From: Pseudomonadota bacterium
GTDB lineage: Bacteria; Desulfobacterota; Desulfobulbia; Desulfobulbales; JAGXFP01
Assembly (NCBI GenBank): GCA_018814305.1
Contig: JAHJAA010000011.1
Span: forward strand, 1-35,985
Direction: 5' to 3'
Length of the DNA: 35,985 bases
Shown: positions 7,472 through 15,324 of the stretch, one piece after another
Layout of the letters: each line of letters starts with the position of its first letter
Position numbering within the stretch: position 1 is the first letter of the stretch
Notes under the pieces: generated by a model
Databases searched by the model: none
What the model was told of the DNA's origin: nothing
Seen by the model: the letters and a program-made list of their open reading frames with translations, nothing else
Program-made: the position numbers and the translations under genes

Positions 7472-9403
7472 GTGAAAAATTTACCTCGTCATATGAAATG
7501 TCTCGGTCCCGAGTTTCTTATTGGTCTTGGGCTCACTGTCGCTGTTTTGCTGGTCTATTCCCAGGTCCGGAATTTTGGGTTTACGACTTTTGACGATGAC
7601 CGGTATATCGATCATGTCATGGTTCGGCAGGGGTTGTCCCTGGTCGGTTTTGAATGGGCGTTGACCACAATGGTGAACGGGGCCTGGATGCCGTTGACCT
7701 GGTTGAGTCATATGCTTGATACCCAGCTTTTCGGGAGTTGGGCCGGGGGACACCATCTGACCAATGTCCTCTTTCATCTTGCCAATACTTTTCTCCTGTT
7801 TGTTGTTCTCCGCCGCCTCACCGGGGCTCTGGGGAGGAGCGCTCTGGTTGCCGCCCTTTTTGCCCTTCATCCTCTCCATGTTGAGTCCGTGGCCTGGATT
7901 GCCGAGCGTCGTGATGTGCAAAGCGCCTTCTGGTCGTTTTTGGCAATGCTTGCCTATACCGGCTGGACCAGGAATGGTGGTGTGCGACGGTGGGGTCTCA
8001 CCGCTGTTTTTTTCATAGCGGCTTTGGCGGCAAAACCCATGGCAGTCACTCTGCCAGTGGTGTTTCTGCTCCTCGATGCTTGGCCTCTTTCCCGAGCTGG
8101 GACGGAAGAAGGACTCTTGACGTCCAGGGGTGGAAAAGTTTTCGTCAAACGTCTTCTGGAAAAGATTCCTTTTCTTGCCATTTCTCTGATTATTTCCGTA
8201 ACCACCATCCTCGCAGAAGACAAACAAGGGGCGGTGGGGAGTTTAGCAGTATATCCGCTGCTTTTCCGGGTCAAGATCGCCCTACTTGCCTATTGCCGCT
8301 ATCTTGGTTTGACCCTTTGGCCCACGAGCCTTTTGCCCCATTACCCCTATCCGGCTTCGATCAGTACCGTGGCCGTTGTCGGCGCCTTTCTGTTTTTGGT
8401 CATTGTGACCGTCTGGTGTCTTGCGAGTTTAAAAAAACGGCCGTATCTGGCCGTGGGTTGGTTCTGGTATCTGATCACCATGCTCCCTGTGATCGGTTTG
8501 ATCCAGCAGGGATCCGATTTTGCCTTGGCCGACCGCTATACCTATTTCCCGCTCATCGGAATTTTCATCATTATGGTATGGGGTGGGGCAGAGATTGTAA
8601 ACCGGATCCGGCTTAATAAAGCTGAGTTGAGCAGCTCGCCTGCTCGTACGAAACTTATGCCCTTGTGGTATAAAAATATTCTCTGGGCGGGATCATTGGT
8701 TCTTCTTGCCATTCTGGCTGCGGGCAGTTACCGGCAGGCCTCCTATTGGCGGGATACTCAGACTCTGTTCAGCCATGCCTTGGCGTTGGATCCTACCAAT
8801 CGGGTAGCCTTGAGTCAACTCGGGGTTTTTCACCGACGCCAGGGGCAAATGAAGGAGTCCCTTGTGTATCTGGAAAAGGCCCGCCGTTTGTATCCGGCTG
8901 ATTATGAAGCCCGGGTCAATCTGGGACAATTATACAAACAGCTCGAGCAATTCGATGCGGCCTTGGCGGAGTTCAAGGCCGCACTGGAAATCCGTCCCGA
9001 CAATCCCGATGTCCTGCTGAGTCTCGGCGAGGTCCTGGCCCGAAAGGGTGACTTATCTCCGGCGATCCAGGTCCTGACCCGGGGAGTGGAACTTTATCCT
9101 GGAAATTTGGATCTCCGATACAACCTGGCGATAGTGCGTTTACAGCAAGGGGCGCTGAAGCAAGCGGAGCTTGATTTTAAAGCGATTATCCGGGATGCAC
9201 CCGATTATGTTTATGCTCATAACAGCCTGGGTCTTGTCTATCTGGCCATGGGTAAAAACCAGGCTGCTCTTGAGGCCTTCCGGGAGGCGGTTCGGGTTGA
9301 TGCCCGGTTTGCCGACGCCCAGGCCAATCTGCAGTATGCCGAAGGTCTGGTGAGGAGCAATTCCTCCTCCCCGACATCGTCTCGTGGGGGTGTCCATCCC
9401 TGA
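7472..9403 (+). CDS. TMTC-like membrane glycosyltransferase with C-terminal TPRs
   Basis: The N-terminal two thirds are a multi-helix membrane domain like eukaryotic TMTC O-mannosyltransferases (GT105) and their bacterial relatives. A TFDDDRYI acidic pair lies in the first loop, and the signature FALHPLHVESVAWIAERRD follows about 120 residues in. From roughly residue 420 there are about six tetratricopeptide repeats, with phrases such as ARVNLGQLYKQLEQFDAAL and AHNSLGLVYLAMGKNQAAL. Sugar transfer to a periplasmic acceptor, with TPRs for protein contact, is inferred. The start is uncertain. GTG 7472 gives a lead the same length as the paralogue at 28113; TTG 7442 and ATG 7493 are alternatives, and none has a strong ribosome binding site. 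A hydrophilic loop (NKAELSSSPARTKLMPLW) is encoded by a dispersed repeat and is absent from the paralogue. Confidence 0.85.
   Translation: MKNLPRHMKCLGPEFLIGLGLTVAVLLVYSQVRNFGFTTFDDDRYIDHVMVRQGLSLVGFEWALTTMVNGAWMPLTWLSHMLDTQLFGSWAGGHHLTNVLFHLANTFLLFVVLRRLTGALGRSALVAALFALHPLHVESVAWIAERRDVQSAFWSFLAMLAYTGWTRNGGVRRWGLTAVFFIAALAAKPMAVTLPVVFLLLDAWPLSRAGTEEGLLTSRGGKVFVKRLLEKIPFLAISLIISVTTILAEDKQGAVGSLAVYPLLFRVKIALLAYCRYLGLTLWPTSLLPHYPYPASISTVAVVGAFLFLVIVTVWCLASLKKRPYLAVGWFWYLITMLPVIGLIQQGSDFALADRYTYFPLIGIFIIMVWGGAEIVNRIRLNKAELSSSPARTKLMPLWYKNILWAGSLVLLAILAAGSYRQASYWRDTQTLFSHALALDPTNRVALSQLGVFHRRQGQMKESLVYLEKARRLYPADYEARVNLGQLYKQLEQFDAALAEFKAALEIRPDNPDVLLSLGEVLARKGDLSPAIQVLTRGVELYPGNLDLRYNLAIVRLQQGALKQAELDFKAIIRDAPDYVYAHNSLGLVYLAMGKNQAALEAFREAVRVDARFADAQANLQYAEGLVRSNSSSPTSSRGGVHP
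8618..8665 (+). repeat. Copy of the dispersed repeat inside the TMTC-like gene
   Basis: This stretch aligns with the reverse complement of 7245-7314. The words AAAGCTGAGTTGA (8618-8630), AGCT, GCCTG and GAAACTTATGCCC (about 8650-8662) appear in the same order with one- or two-base length changes. It keeps the reading frame open and encodes a loop between two membrane helices that is longer than in the paralogous protein at 28113-30326. Two collinear 13-base matches are hard to explain by chance. Confidence 0.65.
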
Positions 9404-9517
9404 TTGGGCTGGAGCGGGAACGTTGTGCTTGAAGAGCCCCAGCTTTTGCTCACTTTCCAAAACGGGGTTTATCTTTCGCTCCCGCGAACGGTCCTTGTTT
9501 CACTCTGTGTATTTATC

Positions 9518-11197
9518 CTACTCAGGTAGAGGAAAATGCTTTGAGAAGTCGTGGTAGACGACATAATCTCTTCCCACCGGCGTTACTTTGTAGGTGATTT
9601 GATTGTCCTGGAGAAAACGAATAAACCCCTCCAGGTCAAACGCCCCTTCCGGGTTGAAGTTCAGTGCTATCTGATGCATCCTGTAATCTTTGTCAAAGAC
9701 GATGGCCAATGGCATACCCCTGCGGTTGACTCTGTCAACGACCTCATTGTTGTACTTCATTTCACGATCGAACCCGAATATATAGGACGCACAGATGATC
9801 TTGCGTTTACTGGCGAACATGAGCCTCCATTTTATTTCATAGGGAGTCAGCACTGTTGTTAGATTATTATCCAGCAGATACTTGGCCAGCACGTCTATGT
9901 CCTCGCCATGGTGTTTTATCCTCCACTCCGAAACAGAGGTGTCCTTGGCTAGTACTATGAGGTGCTGCATCTGTATGCCCAGAAAGGCCAGAAGAAAGAT
10001 AGCAGCAGCAGCCTTGTAGCGTCTGCCAAAATCATAGGCAGTCCAAGCGATAAACATCGGAATCATGGGGATGGCCGCGAGCAGGTATCGGGGAGTCGTG
10101 CCGCCCGAGGAAGACAAGCAGTACATCACAAAATATATGAGCAGAAGGAGGAATATGAAAATTATTCGACTCTCCTGAACCATAATCGCCTTATGCCCGG
10201 TGACAAACGATCTTGCCAGGGCAATGAATCCTGATCGTGTCCGTAGCACCACATAGGCCACCGAAACAACAAAGATAGAGTACGCCAGATAGGAGGCAGT
10301 CGGAATCGTCTCGGGAAAATCAATGATGCTCAGGCTGAAAAAAGAAGGTAGATCGTGAGAGAACAGATTGAAGAAACGGCTAAAGAACTGGTTAAAGAAG
10401 CTTCCGGCCATCCCGGAATCGGTTGAGGAAGTAAGATACAGCAATTGCTTCAGGTTCGCGAAATCGTGTGTGAGGTTGTAATAAATAAGAGGAGATATCC
10501 CGATGAGACCCCCACCAACAAAGCAGACAATAGGACGCCATTGCCGCAACAGTACGTCTTTTCCCTTTAAGATCCAGAAGGCAGCAACCCCGGCAAGATA
10601 TACATAGGCATACTCAAAACAGTAACAGGAAAATCCGATGGCCGCTCCACTGAGGGCCATCATCAGCATGGTATGATCATCCTCGAAGTAGCCCCGGAAA
10701 AAGAAATACAGCCCCAACCACCCAAAAAAAGACATGGCCATGCCGCCGTGGTAGAAGAAATTGAACAGGATAAAGGTCGAGAAGAAAGATAAGGTGGCCG
10801 TGGCAAGGAGAGCATATCGCTTTCCGACAAACCGATAGAGGCTAAGGTACACCACAAATAGCAGTGCGATGGAAAACAGTATCTGAACGACCTTAATCAT
10901 GTAAGCGGAGGGGCCGAATACAGCGAATAAAGGGACTGCCAACAGCGCATCCACCGCCTGCCCCCCTCCGTAGCTTTGGCCATACAAAAAGAACGGTATC
11001 GGGCCACCCTCCAAGATATCCATGGCCATCATTGCAACGACGGCCTCGTCGCTTCTGAGAAAATGTTGTGAGGCCAACAGCAGCCATACCCGGACGCCCA
11101 GGGCGAATAAAAGCAGTGCCAAAATCAGCCCGCGCTGATGCCTTAAAGGGTTGTTAGGCCATGGTTCGTTGACAGCAATGTTCTTAAGAATTTTCAC
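9518..11197 (-). CDS. GT-C-type membrane glycosyltransferase-like protein (ArnT/PMT-like)
   Basis: The 559-residue protein has about ten to twelve hydrophobic helices. The first loop after helix 1 contains FLRSDEAVVAMMAMDILEG, the acidic motif position of GT39/ArnT-like GT-C enzymes. It is followed by GQSYGGGQAVDALL and the usual alternation of helices. A soluble region of about 130 residues at the C-terminus is consistent with a periplasmic domain. Transfer of a sugar from a lipid carrier is known for the fold; donor and acceptor here are not known. GTG 11197 is well supported by AAGGAGA about seven bases upstream. The gene converges on the TMTC-like gene, with 114 bases between the stops. 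Confidence 0.8.
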   Translation of the reverse strand: MKILKNIAVNEPWPNNPLRHQRGLILALLLFALGVRVWLLLASQHFLRSDEAVVAMMAMDILEGGPIPFFLYGQSYGGGQAVDALLAVPLFAVFGPSAYMIKVVQILFSIALLFVVYLSLYRFVGKRYALLATATLSFFSTFILFNFFYHGGMAMSFFGWLGLYFFFRGYFEDDHTMLMMALSGAAIGFSCYCFEYAYVYLAGVAAFWILKGKDVLLRQWRPIVCFVGGGLIGISPLIYYNLTHDFANLKQLLYLTSSTDSGMAGSFFNQFFSRFFNLFSHDLPSFFSLSIIDFPETIPTASYLAYSIFVVSVAYVVLRTRSGFIALARSFVTGHKAIMVQESRIIFIFLLLLIYFVMYCLSSSGGTTPRYLLAAIPMIPMFIAWTAYDFGRRYKAAAAIFLLAFLGIQMQHLIVLAKDTSVSEWRIKHHGEDIDVLAKYLLDNNLTTVLTPYEIKWRLMFASKRKIICASYIFGFDREMKYNNEVVDRVNRRGMPLAIVFDKDYRMHQIALNFNPEGAFDLEGFIRFLQDNQITYKVTPVGRDYVVYHDFSKHFPLPE

Positions 11198-11565
11198 TTA
11201 CTGTCTCCTTCAATGACCGTCCCCTCCCCAAACTGGGTTCTGACAAGATTCATCAAGTTACTCCAGGCATGATATTGTCTTTTTGGAACCGTCCAAAATC
11301 TATCCTGCAGCATACAGGCTCTGGGTTTATTCAATCGAAGCGACATCCGGATCTGATCGCCGTTCCCAGTCCTTTACAGACAGCACCCAACCATGTACAA
11401 CCTTTGAAGATGGATTATGGACACCACAGGGCGAGCGTTCCCTGACCCGAAGGGCATCTAAAATAACTACCGCACACGACAATCAGGAGCTCCTCTATCC
11501 TGGGGGCAACCAAAGAGTGGTGAAATAGAGGGGTTTTGCCTAACTGAATATTCATATGAGTCCTG
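11198..11565. other. Intergenic, no recognised content
   Basis: No supported gene lies in this AT-leaning stretch. A plus-strand frame at 11283-11528 encodes 81 residues with no recognisable motif. A CCTCTAT and an ATAGAGG near 11493-11532 could pair, but across a long loop and without a T-run. Confidence 0.35.
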
Positions 11566-11773
11566 AATAGGGCGTGTTAGAAATTTTGTGTAAACAGCAG
11601 ATCGATCTGATAGTTGGTATCCTATTTTTAAGCATGATACTAAATTGATTCAGGGCTGATTTCCAGTTCTTTATCGGCATTGTATTCGTAGATTTAAAGA
11701 TGATCTGTGGTATATTTATTAGCTGTTTATGGAAAAGATGCTTACAGGAGCACTTTATTTTTGTTTTCCTCAA
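11566..11773 (-). pseudogene. Remnant of an IS256-type (mutator) transposase and its end
   Basis: On the minus strand, 11680 to 11609 reads MPIKNWKSALNQFSIMLKNR. This matches the conserved C-terminus of IS256-family transposases, which usually reads like WTMPIRNWGLALNQFAI near the end of the protein. About 15 codons further on, the DNA reads TTTACACAAAATTTCTAACACGCCC (complement of 11571-11595), which resembles the terminal inverted repeat of this IS family. The catalytic part of the transposase is absent, and the upstream residues no longer fit the family. This is therefore a short decayed fragment at one end of a lost element. It marks past insertion next to the DUF5989-type gene. Confidence 0.65.
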
Positions 11774-11901
11774 GAATCACAGGTATACGATTATGGCTTC
11801 GCTCCACGAGATCAATCATATAGCGCTCCATAGACAACCATGATCGGCTATAAGGGTTCAGTCGATTGTATCCCGTTACCACCACGATGGAAGGACGCGT
11901 T

Positions 11902-12045
11902 ATGTTGAAAGATTTCTGGGATTATATGAAGACCAGGAAGAAATGGTGGTTGACCCCGGTTATTATTTTTCTTCTTGTCCTGGGAGGTCTTATTTTCCTG
12001 ACTTCAAGTACGGCCGTGGCGCCTTTTATTTATACCTTGTTTTAG
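11902..12045 (+). CDS. DUF5989-type small membrane protein (47 residues)
   Basis: This small gene starts at ATG 11902, supported by GGAAGGA (11889-11895) six bases upstream. The protein begins MLKDFWDYMKTRKKWWLTP, has one membrane helix (VIIFLLVLGGLIFL) and ends STAVAPFIYTLF. That is the layout of the small DUF5989 family: a basic RKKWW before the helix and an AVAPFIYTLF-like end. The family commonly sits next to an SxtJ-type membrane protein, a carbamoyltransferase and SGNH-type proteins in glycan and natural-product loci. Here the carbamoyltransferase and SxtJ are missing, while two SGNH genes lie immediately downstream but on the opposite strand. It may be a leftover of a rearranged cassette. 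Its biochemical role is unknown. Confidence 0.8.
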   Translation: MLKDFWDYMKTRKKWWLTPVIIFLLVLGGLIFLTSSTAVAPFIYTLF

Positions 12046-12087
12046 AGATTTCAATCTACTGGAAGTTGAGGCAAAAAGACAGGCGAG

Positions 12088-13182
12088 TCATTCAATCAGA
12101 TGATTATGGCTGAGAAAATCGTAGAGAATGTCAGCCACCATGAGGTGAGTCCGGTCATTGTAATGGACATAATCTACAAAATCTTCTGAGCCGAAAGCGA
12201 ATTCCCTTTTCTCCAATACCTTCTCAAGATCAAGCACGTACACATTTTTACGGTTCAGACTGCGGATGGATTCGATAATATCGGATTTTGCCCGCAAGTC
12301 GTAGGTGAAAAGTTCTGTATCCTTTGCTGCTTTGAGGAGCCGGATCGATTCCCCGTAGTCAGTTGAGGACAACCCTCTTTTATAAAGTGTAGTTGTCGTT
12401 TTGATATCCCCGAACGGCTCCGCCCGCAGGTTCTCGATAGGAGTCATCACCACGACAGGGATCTGTTGTGCTGATGCCATATCAAGGATAACTCCTAAAT
12501 TTTGTGTACAATACTGTGTAATAAGGCTGTTGATTGGTTGATATTTCTGAATATCAATATTGAATAAACCAATTTTCTGGAGAAAGTTGAAAAGTTCCGG
12601 CTGATGCAACCTTTTGTACCAGTAGAAATCATGAGAGGCGAAATGCGTTATTTCTGCAGGTTCTGATTCGAAAAGATACGGCAGTCGTAACAACCAGCCC
12701 AGTCGATCAAAATAGGTTGGAATGATAGAGTTGTGAAAAGCGGTGTTGTAGTCATTGTCTCCGAGCAAGACGAACATCAGGTCAGGCCGGGCAATTTTTA
12801 AGGCTTCTCTGACCCTCTCCCGGACAAGGAGGGAGTCGATGCCGTTTTCGCCAAAATTGACGGCCTGTATATCGGAATCAATTTGTTCAAGGTAATCAGG
12901 AAAAACACCACCATCAGAGAGCAACAGGGTCGAGGCTCCGAAAAAGAATATCGTTTTGCGTGAGCGATCAAGAGAAGAGAGCTTTTCCGGCAGAGGGAAA
13001 TTTTCGAGTTTTTTGGTCGATATTTGAGTTTTCAGGTCCTGGTAAATGACGGTTGGGTCAACATTCCTCAACGCAATTATATCGTTCCCAACCATCAAAA
13101 GAAAGAGCGTCAGCAAGAGTGCTGGAGTTGCAATGATCCCACCATACAAAAGTTTTTGATGTCTCTGGCGGCTGATTTTCAT
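12088..13182 (-). CDS. Membrane-anchored SGNH-fold hydrolase-like protein
   Basis: The 364-residue protein has one N-terminal membrane helix (about residues 12-31) and then a periplasmic domain with SGNH/GDSL blocks. The nucleophile-like serine is in FFFGAST (about S84). Block II is NFGENGIDS, block III is LLGDNDYN, and the C-terminal DRTH (D343, H346) follows VDYVHYN. All catalytic positions appear present, so it could remove or transfer acyl groups on a glycan, as many surface-locus SGNH proteins do; the substrate is not known. Its start overlaps the stop of the preceding gene by four bases (ATGA at 13179-13182), so the two are translationally coupled. The DNA is more AT-rich than the core operon. 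Confidence 0.75.
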   Translation of the reverse strand: MKISRQRHQKLLYGGIIATPALLLTLFLLMVGNDIIALRNVDPTVIYQDLKTQISTKKLENFPLPEKLSSLDRSRKTIFFFGASTLLLSDGGVFPDYLEQIDSDIQAVNFGENGIDSLLVRERVREALKIARPDLMFVLLGDNDYNTAFHNSIIPTYFDRLGWLLRLPYLFESEPAEITHFASHDFYWYKRLHQPELFNFLQKIGLFNIDIQKYQPINSLITQYCTQNLGVILDMASAQQIPVVVMTPIENLRAEPFGDIKTTTTLYKRGLSSTDYGESIRLLKAAKDTELFTYDLRAKSDIIESIRSLNRKNVYVLDLEKVLEKREFAFGSEDFVDYVHYNDRTHLMVADILYDFLSHNHLIE

Positions 13183-14183
13183 TGGACGATCCTTTCAGTT
13201 TTCAGCTTCTTATAAAGGGCATCAGCCGTAAGAAGATTGGCTGCGGAATTCATATGTGGGTCGGTGGGACTTACCCACAGGCTTTGCTGTCCTCGTTCGG
13301 CATAGGGGATAAAAAGAGGCATCAGATCGAGAAAAGGGATGTCGGCCTCATCTGCAAGGTTTTGAATGTGTTTTGTTATAAAACCAAAGGGATACGAGGA
13401 GAGCCTTCTCATCTCCGGAATGTTGACGATAAGCAGTTTGATACCCTGCTGAGCACAAAGATGCATAAGTTCTTTGATTGCGCCACTGTTCATCTCCATG
13501 GCCACCGAGTCAGGGGAATAAATGCTGCGGTAATATGTCATCAACTCATCCTGATTTGAGCGATCCATACGCCGACGAAGGTTTTCAGAACGTTCCATCA
13601 TGAAGCCGGGAAGATATAAATGGGAAAGAAGGCCATACCCATAGACGGGAACCTCTGGAGTCGGTTCCATATCATTGGCAAAATACATCAATATGACAAT
13701 GTCCGGATTCAAGGATAACCCATATTTTTTGAAGAGTTCCACTTCCATAATACTGTTGTAATTGCCGGTTCCTGTATTGATGACCTTATAACGAGAGCGC
13801 GCGCGGTCTTGGTTCAGCAAATCTTCCAGTTTTGTGGTGAATAAATCCTTGAAAGGAACCCCCCACCCCAGTGTGAATGAATCTCCCAGAACCAGAATTC
13901 GTTTGCTTTCCTCAAGATTATCAGCGGAGATCTCTTGGTCTCTAAAACCTAAATGATTCGTCGTAATCGTAACACCATAATAATGACCACTCTTTGACGG
14001 CACATGGGCAAAGGGAAGTTTTTTGTCCGGGAGAGGTCTTTTTAGTTCCGCCGCATAGCGCCACATTTCATATTCATAATTCGGCTTGAGATGATAATAA
14101 ATCCGCATAGAGGCTTCAGTGAGGAAAAAACAGACCAAGAGTGAAAAGATGCCAGCTGCAATGTTCAGGAGTATTTTATTCAT
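13179..14183 (-). CDS. Membrane-anchored SGNH/GDSL hydrolase-like protein
   Basis: The 334-residue protein has an N-terminal helix (about residues 4-22) and a periplasmic SGNH domain. The GDSF nucleophile motif lies in ILVLGDSFTLGWG (S102), block II is NTGTGNYNS, block III contains YFANDMEP, and the C-terminal SPTDPHMN carries the Asp and His. These are the blocks expected of an esterase or acyltransferase of this family. It is the first gene of a two-gene unit with the SGNH gene downstream, overlapping it by four bases. ATG 14183 has no strong ribosome binding site. A role in acylating or deacylating the surface glycan is inferred from the family and context only. Confidence 0.8.
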   Translation of the reverse strand: MNKILLNIAAGIFSLLVCFFLTEASMRIYYHLKPNYEYEMWRYAAELKRPLPDKKLPFAHVPSKSGHYYGVTITTNHLGFRDQEISADNLEESKRILVLGDSFTLGWGVPFKDLFTTKLEDLLNQDRARSRYKVINTGTGNYNSIMEVELFKKYGLSLNPDIVILMYFANDMEPTPEVPVYGYGLLSHLYLPGFMMERSENLRRRMDRSNQDELMTYYRSIYSPDSVAMEMNSGAIKELMHLCAQQGIKLLIVNIPEMRRLSSYPFGFITKHIQNLADEADIPFLDLMPLFIPYAERGQQSLWVSPTDPHMNSAANLLTADALYKKLKTERIVQ

Positions 14184-14609
14184 TTCGTAACGTTACCAAG
14201 GAGATAGTAGAGTGGCAAGCCCATGTTTGCTCACCCTACGGTTTAGGATTAGCCTGTCTCATCTAGCGCCGTGGATGGAATTGGGACAAAGGAAAACTTG
14301 ATGGCGTCGTAAAAAGTCCGATCTACTGCGTCGTAGCGCATTTTTGTTCGTTCGGCATACCATATGTATGGCCTCGCTCACAGCTGAGCGAAGACTGCGA
14401 AAATACACTACTCCTCGGAGTCTTCGCTTCCATGAGAAATTTTTACTTAGCCATCCTGGGACTTTTTACGAGACTTTCAAACTTGCCGGTGACAATAATT
14501 TTTTTATTATATATTTCGGTTCGATATGCTATGAATTTCTTTTTAATGGAAACCTGCTGCCAACTTGAGGAAGTCGTTGAATACAAAAGTCTCGAAGGGT
14601 ACGTTTTTC
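14184..14609. other. Divergent intergenic region containing an inverted-repeat element
   Basis: The 426-base region separates the SGNH pair (minus) from the long plus-strand operon, so promoters for both should lie here; I could not place them with confidence. Most of the right half is the inverted-repeat element at 14307-14471. Short open frames within it (for example 14344-14568) follow the repeat rather than any protein pattern. Confidence 0.45.
14307..14471. repeat. MITE-like inverted-repeat element 1
   Basis: A perfect 13-base inverted repeat, TCGTAAAAAGTCC at 14307-14319 and GGACTTTTTACGA at 14459-14471, bounds the element. Weaker matching continues outward on both sides. Inside lie a second inverted repeat (GCGAAGACT with AGTCTTCGC) and a near-palindrome around CCATATG. 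The core ATCTACTGCGTCGTAGCGC resembles part of element 2. There is no transposase, so it is either a non-autonomous element or a structural intergenic repeat. Its position just before the operon could affect transcription. Confidence 0.7.
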
Positions 14610-15320
14610 ATGGCCGAGGGGGAACAGGGGTTAACGATTGTAATGCCCGCCAGGGATGAAGAAACCCATTTGCGTGAGGCGGCGGAGATCGTCCTGGAAG
14701 TTGGTGTGCGGTATTTCAAAAACTTAGAACTCTTGATCGTTGATGACGGCAGTATCGATCAGACCGGTGCCATTGCCGAAAATCTGGCAGGTGAGGATTC
14801 CCGGGTCGCGGTTGTTCATAATCGTGTGCCGTTGGGATTGAGCGGGGTGGTTCAGCAAGGCCTCGACCTGGCCCGTCATGAATATTTCATGTATGTCGAT
14901 GGGAAGGGAGCGACACCAGCCGATGCTCTTGATACGATATTGAGTAATATCGGCAAGGCGGATCTGGTTATCCCGTATCCCACCAATTCCTGTGAACGGC
15001 CCTTGGCTCGGCGGTTAATTTCCTGGCTGTATCAGCAAATATTAAATCTTTTCTTTGGGTTACGTCTCAAATACTACAACCACCTCGTCGTTTATCGCAC
15101 CACCATGATTCGTTCCCTTGCCATCAAAACCGATTCATATGGCTTTCAGGCTGAGTGTGTCATCAAATTATTGAAAAAGGGTGCGAGTTTCGTTGAGGTG
15201 GGCGTAGAAGACCGATTTGATCTGGAAGGGAGAAAGACCAAGGCCTTCCAGCTCCGCAACATATTGGGTGTGGGAAGATTTTTCTTCCAGACTTTTTGGG
15301 ACATTCAAATTAAGCGATAA
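14610..15320 (+). CDS. GT2-family (DPM1-like) glycosyltransferase
   Basis: The 236-residue cytoplasmic protein has a GT-A fold. Its N-terminal strand is LTIVMPARDEETHLREAAE, followed by LELLIVDDGSIDQTG (nucleotide-binding DDGS) and a metal-site region that reads YVDGKGATPADAL. The length and the absence of terminal membrane helices fit dolichyl/polyprenyl-phosphate sugar synthases, which load a sugar onto a lipid phosphate. The usual DxD-type motif is altered to DGK, so metal binding may differ. I chose ATG 14610, with GAAGGG about ten bases upstream; an upstream TTG at 14565 is possible. It is the first gene of the long operon and could feed the GT-C enzymes. The amidinotransferase follows after four bases. 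Confidence 0.82.
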   Translation: MAEGEQGLTIVMPARDEETHLREAAEIVLEVGVRYFKNLELLIVDDGSIDQTGAIAENLAGEDSRVAVVHNRVPLGLSGVVQQGLDLARHEYFMYVDGKGATPADALDTILSNIGKADLVIPYPTNSCERPLARRLISWLYQQILNLFFGLRLKYYNHLVVYRTTMIRSLAIKTDSYGFQAECVIKLLKKGASFVEVGVEDRFDLEGRKTKAFQLRNILGVGRFFFQTFWDIQIKR

Positions 15321-15324
15321 ATTT

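Noticed and set aside
11283-11528. Plus-strand 81-residue frame
   Set aside because: The composition is not protein-like, there is no upstream ribosome binding site, and it sits in a decayed intergenic patch.
14344-14568. Plus-strand 74-residue frame ahead of the first operon gene
   Set aside because: It is mostly the translation of inverted-repeat element 1.
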